This document shows positions 1 through 9,730 of a stretch of 64,000 nt of DNA, one piece after another. The DNA is from Lactococcus nasutitermitis. Its GTDB lineage: Bacteria; Bacillota; Bacilli; Lactobacillales; Streptococcaceae. The position numbers were made by a program, and so were the translations under genes. A model generated the notes under the pieces. The model was not told the origin of the DNA and ran no database searches. It saw only the letters and a program-made list of their open reading frames with translations. The stretch is from assembly GCF_018403765.1 (NCBI RefSeq), contig NZ_BOVQ01000002.1, forward strand, positions 368,088-432,087, read 5' to 3'. Position 1 is the stretch's first letter, and the number at the start of each line of letters is the position of its first letter.

Positions 1-295
1 TTACTTCAATATGCTCACGCAAAGTTAATTCCTCATATAAACTCGGCGTTTCTGGAATAAAACCAATTTTCTTACGGTAACTTTCCAAATCAGCCTGTAA
101 AGTCAGACCATCTAACTCAATCGTTCCAGAATAAGGTGTCAAAAGACCAATCGTTTCCTGAATTGTTGTTGATTTCCCTGCACCATTTAAACCAATCAAA
201 CCAACTAATTCACCATCAGCAATCTCAAAATTCACATCTTTCAAAACAGGATTTCCAAAATAGCCTCCAGTTAAATTTGTTATTTTTAAAGTCAC
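1..295 (-). CDS. ecsA: ABC transporter ATP-binding protein EcsA, N-terminal part (cut by window edge)
   Basis: Only the first ~98 codons are in the window. They show the start of an ABC ATPase, with Walker A GLNGAGKSTT and the Q-loop region after it (IGFIPETPSLYEEL). EcsA powers the EcsAB exporter at the membrane, and in Bacillus and relatives it lies head-to-head with hit, as here. I chose the GTG at 295 because GGAG lies 8 nt upstream. An in-frame ATG at 316 has no ribosome site. The EcsA name rests on sequence feel plus the hit neighbour; the ABC ATPase call is certain. Confidence 0.85.
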   Translation of the reverse strand, partial: MTLKITNLTGGYFGNPVLKDVNFEIADGELVGLIGLNGAGKSTTIQETIGLLTPYSGTIELDGLTLQADLESYRKKIGFIPETPSLYEELTLREHIEV

Positions 296-433
296 GTTTT
301 CCACTCCAATTATCATTAATTTTGTTATAATCTAATTATAACATTTTACTCATGAAGTGAAAACTTTCTCATATATCAAATGTAAAATTAAATTTTATTA
401 TAATCACTTTATTAAAAAAATCAGGAGATAGCT

Positions 434-835
434 ATGGACAATTGTATTTTTTGCAAAATTATTGCTGGGGAAATTCCCAGTACAAAAATTTATGAAGATG
501 ATGATGTTCTCGCATTTTTAGACATTACTCAAACAACAAAAGGACATACACTTGTTGTCCCTAAAAAGCATTATCACAATATTCTTGCGATGACACCAGG
601 TGAATCTGCTATTCTTTTTTCCAAAGTTCCAGCTCTTGCCAATAAAATTGTACAAAATCTTAATGCTACAGGTATGAATATTTTACAAAATAATGAAGAA
701 ATCGCTGGACAATCTGTTTTTCATACACATATTCATCTCATTCCTCGCTATACTGAAGATGATGGATTTATCGCAAAATTCACTGAGCATCATTTTGACT
801 TGGCTGCTATTGCTGAAGAAATCAATAAAAATTAA
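434..835 (+). CDS. hit: HIT family nucleotide-binding hydrolase
   Basis: Soluble 133-residue histidine-triad protein of normal length. The catalytic triad HTHIH is at residues 97-101, and CIFC near the N-terminus matches the zinc-type Hint/HIT group. These enzymes hydrolyse nucleoside phosphoramidates or dinucleotides; the cellular substrate is not known. A good AGGAG lies 5' of the ATG. It is transcribed away from ecsA and followed 18 nt later by a small coiled-coil gene, probably on the same transcript. Confidence 0.93.
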   Translation: MDNCIFCKIIAGEIPSTKIYEDDDVLAFLDITQTTKGHTLVVPKKHYHNILAMTPGESAILFSKVPALANKIVQNLNATGMNILQNNEEIAGQSVFHTHIHLIPRYTEDDGFIAKFTEHHFDLAAIAEEINKN

Positions 836-853
836 ATTCATAAAGGAGAAATA

Positions 854-1087
854 ATGGCAGATTTTTTCAAGGATATTAAGAATCTTCTATCAGACTTGCT
901 AGAAAATGTTGATAATATAAAAGTAAATGCAGAGCGTGTACAGACAGAACTCAAAAAAACTGAACGTACTAGTCAAGATATCACACGTAAAGTCAGTGAA
1001 TTTCAAAATTCTACTCAACCAAAGATTGATAAAATCAATGAAATATTGGAAAAATTCAACTCTGCTAACGAAAATCAGGAAGAATAA
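854..1087 (+). CDS. small predicted coiled-coil protein, unknown function
   Basis: 77 residues, highly charged, no membrane segment. It should be almost wholly helical (heptad-like pattern through DNIKVNAERVQTELKKTERT and on to the end). AAGGAG stands 7 nt before the ATG, and the gene follows hit by 18 nt and ends at a strong terminator, so it is a real cistron of the hit transcript. I do not recognise the family; similar short helical proteins follow hit in other lactic cocci. A structural or adaptor role is only a guess. Confidence 0.75.
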   Translation: MADFFKDIKNLLSDLLENVDNIKVNAERVQTELKKTERTSQDITRKVSEFQNSTQPKIDKINEILEKFNSANENQEE

Positions 1088-1115
1088 AAAGCCTGTGTAA
1101 AAATCAGGTTTTTTT
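1088..1115 (+). terminator. terminator of the hit operon
   Basis: A 7-bp stem (AAGCCTG with CAGGTTT, one G-U) and a T-run directly after the stop codon. Confidence 0.85.
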
Positions 1116-1120
1116 GTACA

Positions 1121-1146
1121 AAAAAAGAGGCTCAAACCTCTTTTTT
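1121..1146 (-). terminator. terminator of rplA
   Basis: AAAAAAGAGG and CCTCTTTTTT form a stem with a 6-nt loop just past the rplA stop. It is symmetrical enough to work on both strands. Confidence 0.8.
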
Positions 1147-1158
1147 AAAAATCTAAAA

Positions 1159-1848
1159 TTAAAATACTGTTGTATCAACTTTCACACCAGGACCCATTGT
1201 TGTTGTAACAGAAAGGTTTGTGATGTATGTACCTTTGGCAGTAGCAGGTTTTGCTGCAACGATAATTGCATTCAAGGCTTTAAAGTTTTCAACCAATTTT
1301 TCAGTATCAAATGAAACTTTACCGATCGGAACAAGTACATTACCAGCTTTATCAGCACGGTAGTTTACTTTACCAGCTTTAGATTCTGAAACTGCTTTAG
1401 TAACATCCATTGTTACTGTACCAGTTTTAGGGTTTGGCATCAAGTTACGTGGTCCGAGGACACGTCCAAGACGTCCAACGATAGCCATCATATCAGGTGT
1501 TGCGATAACAACATCAAAATCAAGCCATCCACCGTTGATTTTGGCAACGAGTTCGTCAGCTCCTACGAAATCTGCACCAGCTGCTGTTGCTTCTTCAGCT
1601 TTTGCACCACGTGCAAATACGAGAACGCGAGCAGTTTTACCAGTACCGTTTGGCAATACCATTGCACCACGGATTTGTTGGTCAGATTTTTTAGTATCAA
1701 TATTCAGATTGTAAGCAACTTCAACAGTTGCATCAAATTTTGTGAAAGAAGTTTCTTTTGCAAGTGCTACAGCTTCTTCCATGCTATAAGCTTTAGTGGC
1801 GTCAACTTTTTCGTAAGCTGCACGCAAAGCTTTGCTTTTCTTAGCCAT
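1159..1848 (-). CDS. rplA: 50S ribosomal protein L1
   Basis: 229 residues, the usual L1 length, starting [14 protein letters not shown]. The open frame runs 16 codons further upstream, but AAGGAG lies 11 nt before the ATG at 1848, so that start is preferred. L1 binds the mobile L1 stalk of 23S rRNA near the E site and, in other bacteria, represses its own operon by binding a 23S-like site in the mRNA. It is downstream of rplK in the usual order. The 100-nt gap between the two contains two small hairpins that could be processing or regulatory sites. Confidence 0.98.
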   Translation of the reverse strand: MAKKSKALRAAYEKVDATKAYSMEEAVALAKETSFTKFDATVEVAYNLNIDTKKSDQQIRGAMVLPNGTGKTARVLVFARGAKAEEATAAGADFVGADELVAKINGGWLDFDVVIATPDMMAIVGRLGRVLGPRNLMPNPKTGTVTMDVTKAVSESKAGKVNYRADKAGNVLVPIGKVSFDTEKLVENFKALNAIIVAAKPATAKGTYITNLSVTTTMGPGVKVDTTVF

Positions 1849-1948
1849 TTTATTTTTTCTCCTTGTGGTAATATCGGTTGTCTGTCTTTCCCTCAAAGGA
1901 AAAGCTCAGCCTTCCACTCATGTGGAAATTCTTTATAGACTTTGGTAA

Positions 1949-2374
1949 TTAACCTTCTACAACGAATCCCATAGATTTTGCAGTTCCTTCAATCATAGAC
2001 ATTGCTGTTTCAAGTGAAGCAGCGTTAAGGTCTGGCATTTTAGTTTTTGCAATTTCTTCAACTTGTGCTTTAGTAACTGTTGCAACTTTTGTTTTGTTTG
2101 GTTCACCTGAACCTTTTTGAACATTGGCTGCTTTCTTCAATAGCACTGCTGCTGGAGGAGTTTTTGTAATGAATGTGAATGATTTGTCTTCATATACAGA
2201 GATAACAACAGGAATAATCATACCAGCTTGGTCAGCTGTACGAGCATTGAATTCCTTTGTGAATCCCATAATGTTGACACCTGCTTGACCCAAAGCTGGA
2301 CCAACTGGAGGAGCTGGTGTTGCTTTTCCAGCAGGAATTTGCAATTTAACGAGTTTTTCGACTTTTTTAGCCAC
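1949..2374 (-). CDS. rplK: 50S ribosomal protein L11
   Basis: 141 residues, full length. The proline-rich N-terminal motif ([20 protein letters not shown]) and the rRNA-binding C-terminal domain are both clear. L11 sits at the GTPase-associated centre, contacts elongation factors and is needed for RelA activation. It starts with GTG, with AAAGGAG 7 nt upstream. It is the first gene of the rplK-rplA operon and has a ~115-nt structured leader and a strong promoter. Confidence 0.98.
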   Translation of the reverse strand: MAKKVEKLVKLQIPAGKATPAPPVGPALGQAGVNIMGFTKEFNARTADQAGMIIPVVISVYEDKSFTFITKTPPAAVLLKKAANVQKGSGEPNKTKVATVTKAQVEEIAKTKMPDLNAASLETAMSMIEGTAKSMGFVVEG

Positions 2375-2490
2375 GATAAATCTCCTTTATAATATTTTCG
2401 TGATGTGGTAAATGGTCATACACCATTGAGACCTGCTCAACAAATGAGTTCTGACCTCCCACGCCCTGTACGGGAAAATTCGCGTACCCT
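2375..2490 (-). promoter_or_regulatory. structured rplK-rplA leader
   Basis: The leader can form AATGGT-loop-ACCATT close to the ribosome site and a GAACTC/GAG hairpin before it, plus a GC-rich stretch (GTACAGGGCGTGGGAGG). It is a candidate L1- or L11-responsive control element; the target is inferred only from gene order. Confidence 0.4.
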
Positions 2491-2493
2491 CCT

Positions 2494-2523
2494 ATTCTAT
2501 CAAAATAGGAGATAGATTGTCAA
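2494..2523 (-). promoter_or_regulatory. rplK promoter
   Basis: Reading the minus strand, TTGACA (2523-2518), an 18-bp spacer, then TAGAAT (2499-2494). It is followed by a ~115-nt leader. Confidence 0.75.
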
Positions 2524-2535
2524 GTAAGGCTTATA

Positions 2536-3297
2536 TTATAAATCTTGATTGCGAATCATGAAAATACCTAGTAGTCCAAATAATACTAACTTAAAGATTG
2601 AAAAAGCTAATCCAATATAATTTACTATTCCTTGGACATCATTACTTGATGAACCACTTGCAAGAGCCATACTTGCTGAAAAGCTATTAGCAACAATTCC
2701 CAATACTAGAGTGAAACCAAAATATACAAAAATTCCCCAAAATTTCCCGCGTGTAAGGATAACGGTAAAGAATAAAATAGCGATTGATGCAAAAACTCCG
2801 AATAATCCGTTAAGCAATGCGCCCCAAGCTGTTGTGAGCGTAAAAGCATGAGAAAATCCTGTTGCAAATTCTGTAAATTGTTTTGAATAGATTCCCAAAT
2901 ATAGCACAACTGGAATAAAAAGAATGACAACCCAGGCAAGTAATGTTGAAAGGATTGTTGTTATTATTTTAATAAAATAATAAGTGACTCGGTTTACACC
3001 TGAAGCAACCATCAATCCTAATGCTTTATTACTGTAATCTACGGATAATAGATGAAATGGATAAATGATTGAAAATGCCCACATACCAACGAGAACAAAA
3101 AACAGTAAAGTTAGAGTAATCACATCAAGCAAAGTCACCCCTGTTGTGAATTGTTCATATTTGAATTGGCGAATGGCTATGAGTCCTAAGATTGCGGTCA
3201 AAAGAGTTGTTCCAAATAAACAAGCCGTAACGATAAGCCATGCTTTATCTCGAAAATTTCTATAAAACTCCATCCGAAAAATATTTTTAGCGTTCAT
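2536..3297 (-). CDS. ABC transporter permease (ABC-2-like)
   Basis: 253 residues with six strongly hydrophobic segments and the N-terminal amphipathic stretch (MNAKNIFRMEFYRNFRDKAW) typical of ABC-2 type exporter permeases. It begins one base after the stop codon of the ATPase gene (TAAATG), so the two are translationally coupled and form one exporter. The substrate cannot be read from the sequence; antimicrobial peptides, lipids or drugs are usual for this class. Confidence 0.85.
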   Translation of the reverse strand: MNAKNIFRMEFYRNFRDKAWLIVTACLFGTTLLTAILGLIAIRQFKYEQFTTGVTLLDVITLTLLFFVLVGMWAFSIIYPFHLLSVDYSNKALGLMVASGVNRVTYYFIKIITTILSTLLAWVVILFIPVVLYLGIYSKQFTEFATGFSHAFTLTTAWGALLNGLFGVFASIAILFFTVILTRGKFWGIFVYFGFTLVLGIVANSFSASMALASGSSSNDVQGIVNYIGLAFSIFKLVLFGLLGIFMIRNQDL

Positions 3298-4176
3298 TTA
3301 TGCCTCCCCATTCTTGATAATATCGGCAAATTTAGATTCTTTTTTGATACTATCAAAATCTACACCATGTTCTACAGCATGACGAAATGTTTTTTGGAAA
3401 TCTTCAATAGTACTGTCAAACTTAACGTTATTTCCTGTCACTACTGGTTCTAAACCAGCATCAGTTAAATAAGTTTTCAATTTTTCAGGTTCATTTACTA
3501 CGACTGTATAAGTCAAAAGTTGCTTTGTATCTCGCAAATCAAAGGAAGCTTTAAAATCTCCTCCTGCAAGTAGATAGACTTGGTCGCAGACAGACTCAAT
3601 ATCTTCTTGAACATGACTCGAAATTAAAATTAACTTGCCTTTTTGCTTTAAATCTAGTAAATAACTCCTCATCCACTCAACTGATTTTGCATCAATTCCT
3701 CGGAAAGGCTCATCAAAAATCAAAATCTCTGCATCGTTCATGATTGAAATCAATAAAATCAGTTTTTTCTTCATTCCCAGTGAATAACGTGATACTTTCC
3801 CCATCAACTGTTCGGTGGTCAAGTCTAGCTTTGCGGCAATTTCCAGTGCTCTTGCTTCGTCAAAACCACCACGAAGTCCTCCGAAATAGCGGAGATTAAA
3901 TAGTCCTGTATAGCTTTTGTAAAGTTCCATGTCATCAAGCATAATCCCGACTTTTGTGAGCAAGTTCGGATTTTTCTTTACTTCTTGCTCATCAAAACTT
4001 ATCCTTCCGCTATAGTTCGTGATAATATTTGTCAATGTTTTGAAAAAAGTTGTTTTACCTACGCCGTTTTTCCCTACAATCCCATAAATTTTTCCTGAAT
4101 CGAACTCACTTTCGTGAATTGAAAGAACTGCTTTTGATTTATATGAAAATGTTAGGTTCTCTATTTTAATTTGCAT
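3298..4176 (-). CDS. ABC transporter ATP-binding protein
   Basis: 292 residues. Walker A GKNGVGKTT at 35-43, signature YSLGMKKKL near 132, Walker B ILIFDEPF after it, and the switch-region SSHVQEDIE. About 80 residues beyond the nucleotide-binding domain form a small C-terminal domain, as in BcrA/EcsA-type exporters. It is first in a two-gene operon with the permease. AGGAGC precedes the ATG. Confidence 0.9.
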   Translation of the reverse strand: MQIKIENLTFSYKSKAVLSIHESEFDSGKIYGIVGKNGVGKTTFFKTLTNIITNYSGRISFDEQEVKKNPNLLTKVGIMLDDMELYKSYTGLFNLRYFGGLRGGFDEARALEIAAKLDLTTEQLMGKVSRYSLGMKKKLILLISIMNDAEILIFDEPFRGIDAKSVEWMRSYLLDLKQKGKLILISSHVQEDIESVCDQVYLLAGGDFKASFDLRDTKQLLTYTVVVNEPEKLKTYLTDAGLEPVVTGNNVKFDSTIEDFQKTFRHAVEHGVDFDSIKKESKFADIIKNGEA

Positions 4177-4272
4177 ATTTTAGCTCCTTTTGTCACTATT
4201 ATATCATAATTTTTAAGTTTATTTTTAGATTGTTCAAATATTTCTCAATATTTGTTACTTCATTTTTTGAAA

Positions 4273-4303
4273 AAATCCAAGTAGAATAATTCTACTTGGA
4301 TTA
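4273..4303 (-). terminator. terminator of the msrA-yozE operon
   Basis: AATCCAAGTAGAAT is mirrored by ATTCTACTTGGATT with no loop beyond the dyad, followed on the minus strand by a T-run. It may act both ways. Confidence 0.85.
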
Positions 4304-4308
4304 TTTAA

Positions 4309-4524
4309 TCAGCTTTCCAAATAATCTCGCCAAATATCATCAAAAAGGGTAAGATTGAAGTAAAAAGTTGCGTGCGTTTCTAAATAAGTTGAAATTTCGT
4401 CAAAATCTGTTGATTGTTTAGGAAATAAACTATCTCCAAATGCTAAGTTTGCTAAACGTGTGACGTCGTCTTTTTCTATTGGTGCGCGATGTTTCATCAG
4501 GTAAGTGTAAAAAGGCATTTTCAT
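4309..4524 (-). CDS. yozE: YozE family (UPF0346) protein
   Basis: 71 residues, complete. The start [13 protein letters not shown] and the phrase [16 protein letters not shown] mark the YozE/UPF0346 family, a small helical SAM-like fold conserved in Firmicutes with no established function. Its ATG overlaps the msrA stop (ATGA), so it is co-translated with methionine sulfoxide reductase. Confidence 0.9.
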   Translation of the reverse strand: MKMPFYTYLMKHRAPIEKDDVTRLANLAFGDSLFPKQSTDFDEISTYLETHATFYFNLTLFDDIWRDYLES

Positions 4525-5066
4525 GAGACTTCTCCTTGAGAATACTTTGTATCATTCCAATGACTAAGAATAAAATCACGACGCCCTTGAATTTCTTCTT
4601 TGTAGTCTTCTGGATGCTTGCGATAAAAGCCTTGATGATAACTTTCAGCTACCCAAAATTCTTTAGCTGGCTCAATGCTTGTAACAATAGGTTTTTCAAA
4701 TTTTTCTGACTCTTGAAGTGCTATTTTACTTGCTTGTGCAATTTTTTTCTGTTCTTCACTTGTATAGAAAATTACTGGACGATAATTGTCGCCACGATCT
4801 TCAAATTGTCCGAAAGCATCTGTTGGGTCTGTGGTTTGCCAATACAACTGTACCAAATCTTGATAACTTACCAAAGTATTATCAAATATAATTTCTACTG
4901 CTTCTGTATGTCCTGTTATATGTTGTTTGACCTGTTCATAAGTGGGATGAGCAAAGTCTCCCCCTGTATAACCGCTTGTCACTGTCAAAATACCTTTTTG
5001 CTCTTCAAATGGCTGAACCATACACCAAAAACAGCCGCCTGCAAATATTGCCTTTTCTGTTGCCAT
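4521..5066 (-). CDS. msrA: peptide methionine-S-sulfoxide reductase MsrA
   Basis: 181 residues. The catalytic motif GCFWC is at 11-15, with GYTGG and the family motif TGHTEAVEI after it. It reduces methionine-S-sulfoxide in proteins using thioredoxin and repairs oxidative damage in the cytoplasm. No MsrB domain is fused. AAGGAGG is 6 nt before the ATG. It is followed by yozE with a 4-bp overlap. Confidence 0.96.
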   Translation of the reverse strand: MATEKAIFAGGCFWCMVQPFEEQKGILTVTSGYTGGDFAHPTYEQVKQHITGHTEAVEIIFDNTLVSYQDLVQLYWQTTDPTDAFGQFEDRGDNYRPVIFYTSEEQKKIAQASKIALQESEKFEKPIVTSIEPAKEFWVAESYHQGFYRKHPEDYKEEIQGRRDFILSHWNDTKYSQGEVS

Positions 5067-5110
5067 TTTTTCCTCCTTGAATACTTTCTTGTGAAATATT
5101 ATAGCATATT

Positions 5111-5147
5111 GAACAAAAAAGTAGCCTTATAAGCTACTTTTTTGTTC
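5111..5147 (-). terminator. perfect 15-bp inverted repeat
   Basis: GAACAAAAAAGTAGC, a 7-nt loop, then the exact complement. It lies between cvfB and msrA and is a strong terminator for read-through from cvfB. Confidence 0.8.
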
Positions 5148-5154
5148 TAAATAA

Positions 5155-5176
5155 TTTTTGACAGAACTGTCAAAAA
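5155..5176. repeat. dispersed palindrome copy
   Basis: Perfect core TTGACAGAACTGTCAA with T5/A5 flanks, between cvfB and msrA. Confidence 0.9.
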
Positions 5177-5200
5177 TATTTTTAATCCAAAATCTCATCA

Positions 5201-5231
5201 AACTTTTTTTGACAGAATTATCAAAAAAGTT
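5201..5231. repeat. degenerate palindrome copy / cvfB terminator
   Basis: AACTTTTTTTGACAG-type left arm and TCAAAAAAGTT right arm with a changed centre (GACAGAATTATC). It lies directly after the cvfB stop. Confidence 0.75.
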
Positions 5232-5232
5232 T

Positions 5233-6090
5233 TTATACCAATTCTGTTCCTGCTGGGCTCTGTTTGATTTTTCCCTGTTTCATCAAACCGCCGAGAGATT
5301 TTTTGAACTGACCTTTTGAAATTCCGAAGGTTGCTTTGATATCTTCTGGAGCAGATTTGTCATTAAAAGGCATTTTTCCACCCATTGTTTGAAGATAAGC
5401 AAGAATCATCTGGCTATCTGCGTCCAACATTTCATAAGCTCTTGGTTTTGCTGAAAGATTGAGCGAGCGGTCTTCTTTTCTAAAACCAATCACGCGCACT
5501 TGCAATTCTTGCCCGATACGTGGTGTTGAAAATCGTTCACTTGGATGAATGAAACCCAGCATATTATTGTCTGGTAAATAAACAAATGTTCCTGTTTCTT
5601 TATTTCGATAAACAATCGCACGCAAATCTTGATTATTCATATTATCAAAAGCTGGTGTGGATAATTTCCAAAAGTCCTCATGCCAAGCAAGATGTCCCCA
5701 AATTCGGTCTTTTTTATCCACAACCAATTTGACATAGAGTTTATCGCCTTTTTTGGGCCAACTTTCCTTGTCATTTTCAGGAAAATCATCAAGAGAGACA
5801 ACAATATCTTTGTCAGGAAGCCCTGTATTGACGAAAGCACCCAAATCACGACGAACGTCTGTCACTTCTCCCCAACCAAAAGTTTCTTTAGTGACTGTCT
5901 GTTCAATAGTCGTTAATCTGCCCTTATCTTGTTTGTCCAAATAAGCAAATCCTGTGACAATATCACCAATCGCGTGTTCTCCCTCACTTTTTGCAAGACG
6001 GAAAACATATCCTTCTTTTTGTAGGAAATAAAATTGTTCATTCTCATCTGTTATCAGTGCTGAAAATGTTGTTGCTAATAAATTATTCAT
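5233..6090 (-). CDS. cvfB: CvfB/YitL family S1-type RNA-binding protein
   Basis: 285 residues. It has S1-like beta domains in tandem (for example FVYLPDNNMLGFIHPSERF and ELQVRVIGFRKEDRSLNLS) followed by a C-terminal winged-helix segment (DIKATFGISKGQFKKSLGGL). Family members (S. aureus CvfB, B. subtilis YitL) bind RNA and affect virulence or gene expression. Single-gene unit with terminators on both sides and only a weak AGAAAG ribosome site. Confidence 0.88.
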   Translation of the reverse strand: MNNLLATTFSALITDENEQFYFLQKEGYVFRLAKSEGEHAIGDIVTGFAYLDKQDKGRLTTIEQTVTKETFGWGEVTDVRRDLGAFVNTGLPDKDIVVSLDDFPENDKESWPKKGDKLYVKLVVDKKDRIWGHLAWHEDFWKLSTPAFDNMNNQDLRAIVYRNKETGTFVYLPDNNMLGFIHPSERFSTPRIGQELQVRVIGFRKEDRSLNLSAKPRAYEMLDADSQMILAYLQTMGGKMPFNDKSAPEDIKATFGISKGQFKKSLGGLMKQGKIKQSPAGTELV

Positions 6091-6105
6091 TCTATTCTTT
6101 CTTAG

Positions 6106-6134
6106 AAAACGGCTCTTTTATCAGAGCCGTTTTT
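6106..6134 (-). terminator. terminator between frr and cvfB
   Basis: AAAACGGCTCT and AGAGCCGTTTT form an 11-bp stem with T-runs on both sides. Confidence 0.9.
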
Positions 6135-6160
6135 CATTTTTCATCTAAAATTTATAGATT

Positions 6161-6718
6161 TTAGACGTCCATGAGTTCTTTTTCTTTTTCTGCTGCTTTT
6201 TTATCTGCTTCTTTGATAGCATCATCTGTCACTTTTTGGATATCTTTTTCAAGTGAATTGCGATCATCTTCTGTAATTTCTTTTGCTTTTTCTTGTTTTT
6301 TCACAGCATCCATTGCATCACGACGAATATTACGGATAGCAACTTTAGCGCCTTCAATGATTTTCCCCATTTCTTTGACAAGTTCTTTACGACGTTCCTC
6401 TGTCAACATTGGGATAACAAGACGAATGACTGAACCATCATTTGATGGTGTGATTCCAAGGTCTGATGCATTCAACGCACGTTCAATCTCGTTCAAAATG
6501 CTCTTGTCAAATGGAGTTACCATGAGAACACGTGCTTCTGGGATTGTGATTGATGCGAGTTGATTAAGTGGTGTTGCTGCTCCATAATATTCAACTTGAA
6601 CACGGTCAAGAAGACTCGCATTGGCACGTCCTGCGCGGATATGTCCCAAATCACGTTGTAAACTAGCGAGTGATTGGTTCATTTTTTCTTTTGCTGTTTC
6701 AATAATTTCGTTTGCCAT
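6161..6718 (-). CDS. frr: ribosome recycling factor
   Basis: 185 residues, the normal RRF length. The family core [19 protein letters not shown] is at 28-46 and the C-terminal three-helix bundle is complete. With EF-G it splits the post-termination ribosome. It follows pyrH in the same direction, the standard pyrH-frr pair, but here a DUF817 membrane gene is inserted between them. AAGGAAAA precedes the ATG. Confidence 0.98.
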   Translation of the reverse strand: MANEIIETAKEKMNQSLASLQRDLGHIRAGRANASLLDRVQVEYYGAATPLNQLASITIPEARVLMVTPFDKSILNEIERALNASDLGITPSNDGSVIRLVIPMLTEERRKELVKEMGKIIEGAKVAIRNIRRDAMDAVKKQEKAKEITEDDRNSLEKDIQKVTDDAIKEADKKAAEKEKELMDV

Positions 6719-6764
6719 TTTATTTTCCTTTTTTGTTTACTTCCTAAGTTTGTAAACTTTATTT

Positions 6765-7562
6765 TTAATTTTGAATAATATTTTTTACGGTAAGTTTCTT
6801 TGAAAAATACCGTTGAAGTTCTATTACTAGGATAATAGAAACAATGATTAACAAAGACCATGAGGAGATTTTTCCTGCATCGACCAAGCGCCAATGTGAA
6901 AGTTGATAGGAATAGCGCCAAGCACTAAAATAAGAACCGATATTTTCTGCGAAGTAAATAAAGAGTCCAATCAGGAAAAAGCTCAATATCGCAGGCATTT
7001 CATGTCGCCGTTCCCTAAGAACAAAAGTAAACTTTGTTCGCCAGAAAGCAATCATAATCAACAAATACAAAACAATGCGATAGTCAAAATGAAAAGTGTC
7101 TGTGAAGAAATTTAAGTAGATAAGTGTGGCACTTAGCAATGTCCAACCGATTTTCGGCCAATTTTTCGCCTGCAAATCAAAAACTTTAATGGCACGCACG
7201 ATATATGAACCGATTGCCGAATACATAAAAGCACTGTAAAGTGGAACAGAAGCGATTTTTAGAAAACCTGCGCCCGGATAAGACCAACTCCCCTGATGAA
7301 CTTTGAAAATCTCAAGCAACATTCCCAAAATGTGAAAAACCATGATTGGAATCAAATCAAAAGGCTGTTCGTAACGCGTCACAAGAAGCACCAGCTGAAT
7401 CAGCACCACGATAATGAACATCAAGTCATAACGAGAAATGGCGGGAATATGAATGATTTCCGTGACTGCTAAACTCAGAATGATTGTAATCCCAAAAATT
7501 GCCGATTGAAATTGTTTTAAGCCAAAATCCCAGAAATCATGGAGGCTATATCTTTTATTCAA
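6765..7562 (-). CDS. DUF817 family integral membrane protein
   Basis: About 265 residues with seven or eight hydrophobic spans; the phrases [22 protein letters not shown] and [13 protein letters not shown] mark the DUF817 (YoaT-like) family of unknown function. No ATG fits. I prefer the TTG at 7562, which overlaps the pyrH stop (GTTGAATAA) and has GGAA 6 nt upstream, implying coupling to pyrH. A TTG at 7592 would extend the frame 10 codons into pyrH. Its position inside pyrH-frr is an insertion into an otherwise conserved pair. Confidence 0.85.
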   Translation of the reverse strand: MNKRYSLHDFWDFGLKQFQSAIFGITIILSLAVTEIIHIPAISRYDLMFIIVVLIQLVLLVTRYEQPFDLIPIMVFHILGMLLEIFKVHQGSWSYPGAGFLKIASVPLYSAFMYSAIGSYIVRAIKVFDLQAKNWPKIGWTLLSATLIYLNFFTDTFHFDYRIVLYLLIMIAFWRTKFTFVLRERRHEMPAILSFFLIGLFIYFAENIGSYFSAWRYSYQLSHWRLVDAGKISSWSLLIIVSIILVIELQRYFSKKLTVKNIIQN

Positions 7563-8271
7563 CGGTCGTTCCGATATTTTCGCCAAGAACAACGCGTTTG
7601 ATATTGCCCATTTCGTTCATATTGAAGACGACGAGTGGAATGTGATTGTCCATTGACATCGTTGATGCTGTGCTGTCCATGACGTGAAGTCCTTTTGTAA
7701 TGACTTCCATGTGGGTGAGTGTTTGAAATTTCACTGCATCTTCATGAAGTTTCGGATCAGCGTTGTAAACACCGTCAACACCATTTTTTGCCATCAAGAT
7801 GACATCAGCATTGATTTCCGCGGCGCGCAGCGCAGATGTTGTATCCGTTGAGAAGTAAGGCGAACCTGTCCCCCCTGCAAAAATCACAATCCGCCCTTTT
7901 TCCAAATGACGTTCGGCACGACGACGAATGTAAGGTTCTGCAACTTGTTTCATATCAATCGCTGTCATCACACGTGTATCTACACCAATATTTTCCAGCG
8001 CACTTTGAACGAACAGACCGTTTTGAATGGTCGCAAGCATTCCCATATAATCCGCTTGGGCGCGTTCCATGCCTGCTTTTTCACCTGTAATGCCGCGCCA
8101 GATATTGCCACCGCCACATACAATCGCGATTTCTGCACCTAAATCATGCACTTCTTTGATTTCTTTGGCAATTTCTTTTGCAGTTGCTGGGTCAAAACCG
8201 AAACCTTTTTCGCCTGAAAGTGCTTCGCCTGAAAGTTTTAGTAGGACACGTTTATATTTAATGTTAGCCAT
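7555..8271 (-). CDS. pyrH: uridylate kinase
   Basis: 238 residues, full length. It has the N-terminal LKLSGEAL lysine motif and GGGNIWRG and [14 protein letters not shown] of the bacterial hexameric UMP kinases (amino-acid-kinase fold). It phosphorylates UMP to UDP and is GTP-activated and UTP-inhibited in relatives. First gene of pyrH-DUF817-frr; AGGTGAG lies before the ATG. Confidence 0.98.
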   Translation of the reverse strand: MANIKYKRVLLKLSGEALSGEKGFGFDPATAKEIAKEIKEVHDLGAEIAIVCGGGNIWRGITGEKAGMERAQADYMGMLATIQNGLFVQSALENIGVDTRVMTAIDMKQVAEPYIRRRAERHLEKGRIVIFAGGTGSPYFSTDTTSALRAAEINADVILMAKNGVDGVYNADPKLHEDAVKFQTLTHMEVITKGLHVMDSTASTMSMDNHIPLVVFNMNEMGNIKRVVLGENIGTTVE

Positions 8272-8345
8272 AACTCACCTATTCTATTTGTTTGCTCTAT
8301 TTTACCATATTTTTGCTTTTAAAAAAAGGGGAATTTATCCGATAT

Positions 8346-8376
8346 AAAAATAGAATTTCTTAATGAAATTCTATTT
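8346..8376 (-). terminator. terminator overlapping the 3' end of the downstream ackA
   Basis: AAATAGAATTTC, a short loop, and GAAATTCTATTT. The right arm contains the ackA stop codon. Confidence 0.8.
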
Positions 8377-9561
8377 CTTAAAAGCTTCTACATCACGAGC
8401 AATAACAAGCTCTTCATCGGTTGGTATTACAAGGACTTTCACTTTTGAATCTGCTGTGGCAATATTTCCTACACAGCCTCTTTTATTTTTTTCATCATCA
8501 ATCTTAAATCCGAACCAATCCATTCCATTGATGATATCTTCTCGTTCACGGCAGCCATTTTCACCAATACCAGCGGTAAAAATCACAGCATCTGCGCCAT
8601 TGAGGACGGCGAAATATTGAGCAATATATTTTTGAATACGGTCAATGAAAAGTTCGTAAGCGAGAGCTGCATTTTTATTTCCTTCGCTTTCTGAATTTTG
8701 AACATCTCGCATATCTGAGGAGATTTCAGAAACTCCAAGTAGTCCTGATTTCGTATTGAGTAAGTCAATGACATCTTGAGCTGAATGAAGTTCAGGGTCA
8801 TTTTCAATCATATAAGGGATAATCGAAGGGTCTATTTCCCCAGAACGTGTGCCCATCATAACACCTGCCAGAGGTGTAAATCCCATTGATGTATCAACAG
8901 ATTTTCCGCCTTTGATTGCTGAAAGCGAAACGCCATTTCCGATATGACAGGTAATCAGCTTCAAATCCTCGATTGGTTTGTTCAGATATTTTGTGGCTTC
9001 TTGAGAAACATACATATGACTAGTACCGTGCGCACCGTATTTGCGGATATTGTAATCGTGATAATATTTGTTTGGGATTGGATAGCGATAGGCTTTTTCA
9101 GGGAGCGTTGTGTGAAAAGCCGTATCGAAAACTGCGACTGCTGTTGCTTCTGGGAGTAATTCCAAAAAGGCTTCAATCCCTTGTGCATTCGCTGGATTGT
9201 GCAGAGGAGCGAGATTTGAGATTGATTTAATCTGTTGTAGAACTTCAGAAGTAATCAAAGTTGATTCTTTGAAAAGTTCACCACCTGCAACAACGCGATG
9301 TCCTACACCTGTAATTTCATTGAAATCGTCTATCAATTTAAAAGTTTTTAGGTCATTCATCAGTTGTTTGACTGCTTCTGTGTGTGTGTGAATGTCTATG
9401 ACTTTTTTATCTACTTGCTGTGCATATTTTACTGTAATAGCGGAGTTTTTTAATCCAATACGTTCTATAAGTCCTTTGGCAAGTACTGTTTCTTCTGGCA
9501 TGGCATAAAGTTGCCATTTCAATGATGATGAGCCTGCATTAATTGCGAGTGTTTTCCCCAT
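8371..9561 (-). CDS. ackA2: acetate kinase (second copy of a tandem pair)
   Basis: 396 residues, full length. Signature 1 ([11 protein letters not shown]), signature 2 ([11 protein letters not shown]) and the active-site motifs HGTSH, GNGVS and [11 protein letters not shown] are all present. It converts acetyl phosphate and ADP to acetate and ATP, the last step of mixed-acid fermentation. It has its own ribosome site (AAGGAG) and is separated from the upstream ackA by a terminator and ~170 nt, so it can be expressed independently. The copies differ mainly in surface loops. Which copy matches L. lactis ackA1 or ackA2 needs alignment. Confidence 0.95.
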   Translation of the reverse strand: MGKTLAINAGSSSLKWQLYAMPEETVLAKGLIERIGLKNSAITVKYAQQVDKKVIDIHTHTEAVKQLMNDLKTFKLIDDFNEITGVGHRVVAGGELFKESTLITSEVLQQIKSISNLAPLHNPANAQGIEAFLELLPEATAVAVFDTAFHTTLPEKAYRYPIPNKYYHDYNIRKYGAHGTSHMYVSQEATKYLNKPIEDLKLITCHIGNGVSLSAIKGGKSVDTSMGFTPLAGVMMGTRSGEIDPSIIPYMIENDPELHSAQDVIDLLNTKSGLLGVSEISSDMRDVQNSESEGNKNAALAYELFIDRIQKYIAQYFAVLNGADAVIFTAGIGENGCREREDIINGMDWFGFKIDDEKNKRGCVGNIATADSKVKVLVIPTDEELVIARDVEAFKK

Positions 9562-9691
9562 ATAGTTCTCCTTTTATTTTGTATGCGCTTCACTTTTTAG
9601 TATAACATATTTTAGAAGATATTTACAATCTTAACTATCATTTTAGGGTCAAATAAGATAATATTATTAAATTTTTATATTTTTTTAGATA

Positions 9692-9720
9692 AAAAAAGCC
9701 TTATCAACTGATAGGCTTTT
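9692..9720 (-). terminator. terminator between the two ackA genes
   Basis: AAAAGCC(T)TATCA and TGATAGGCTTTT, one bulged base, T-run. Confidence 0.85.
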
Positions 9721-9730
9721 CATATTTTTA

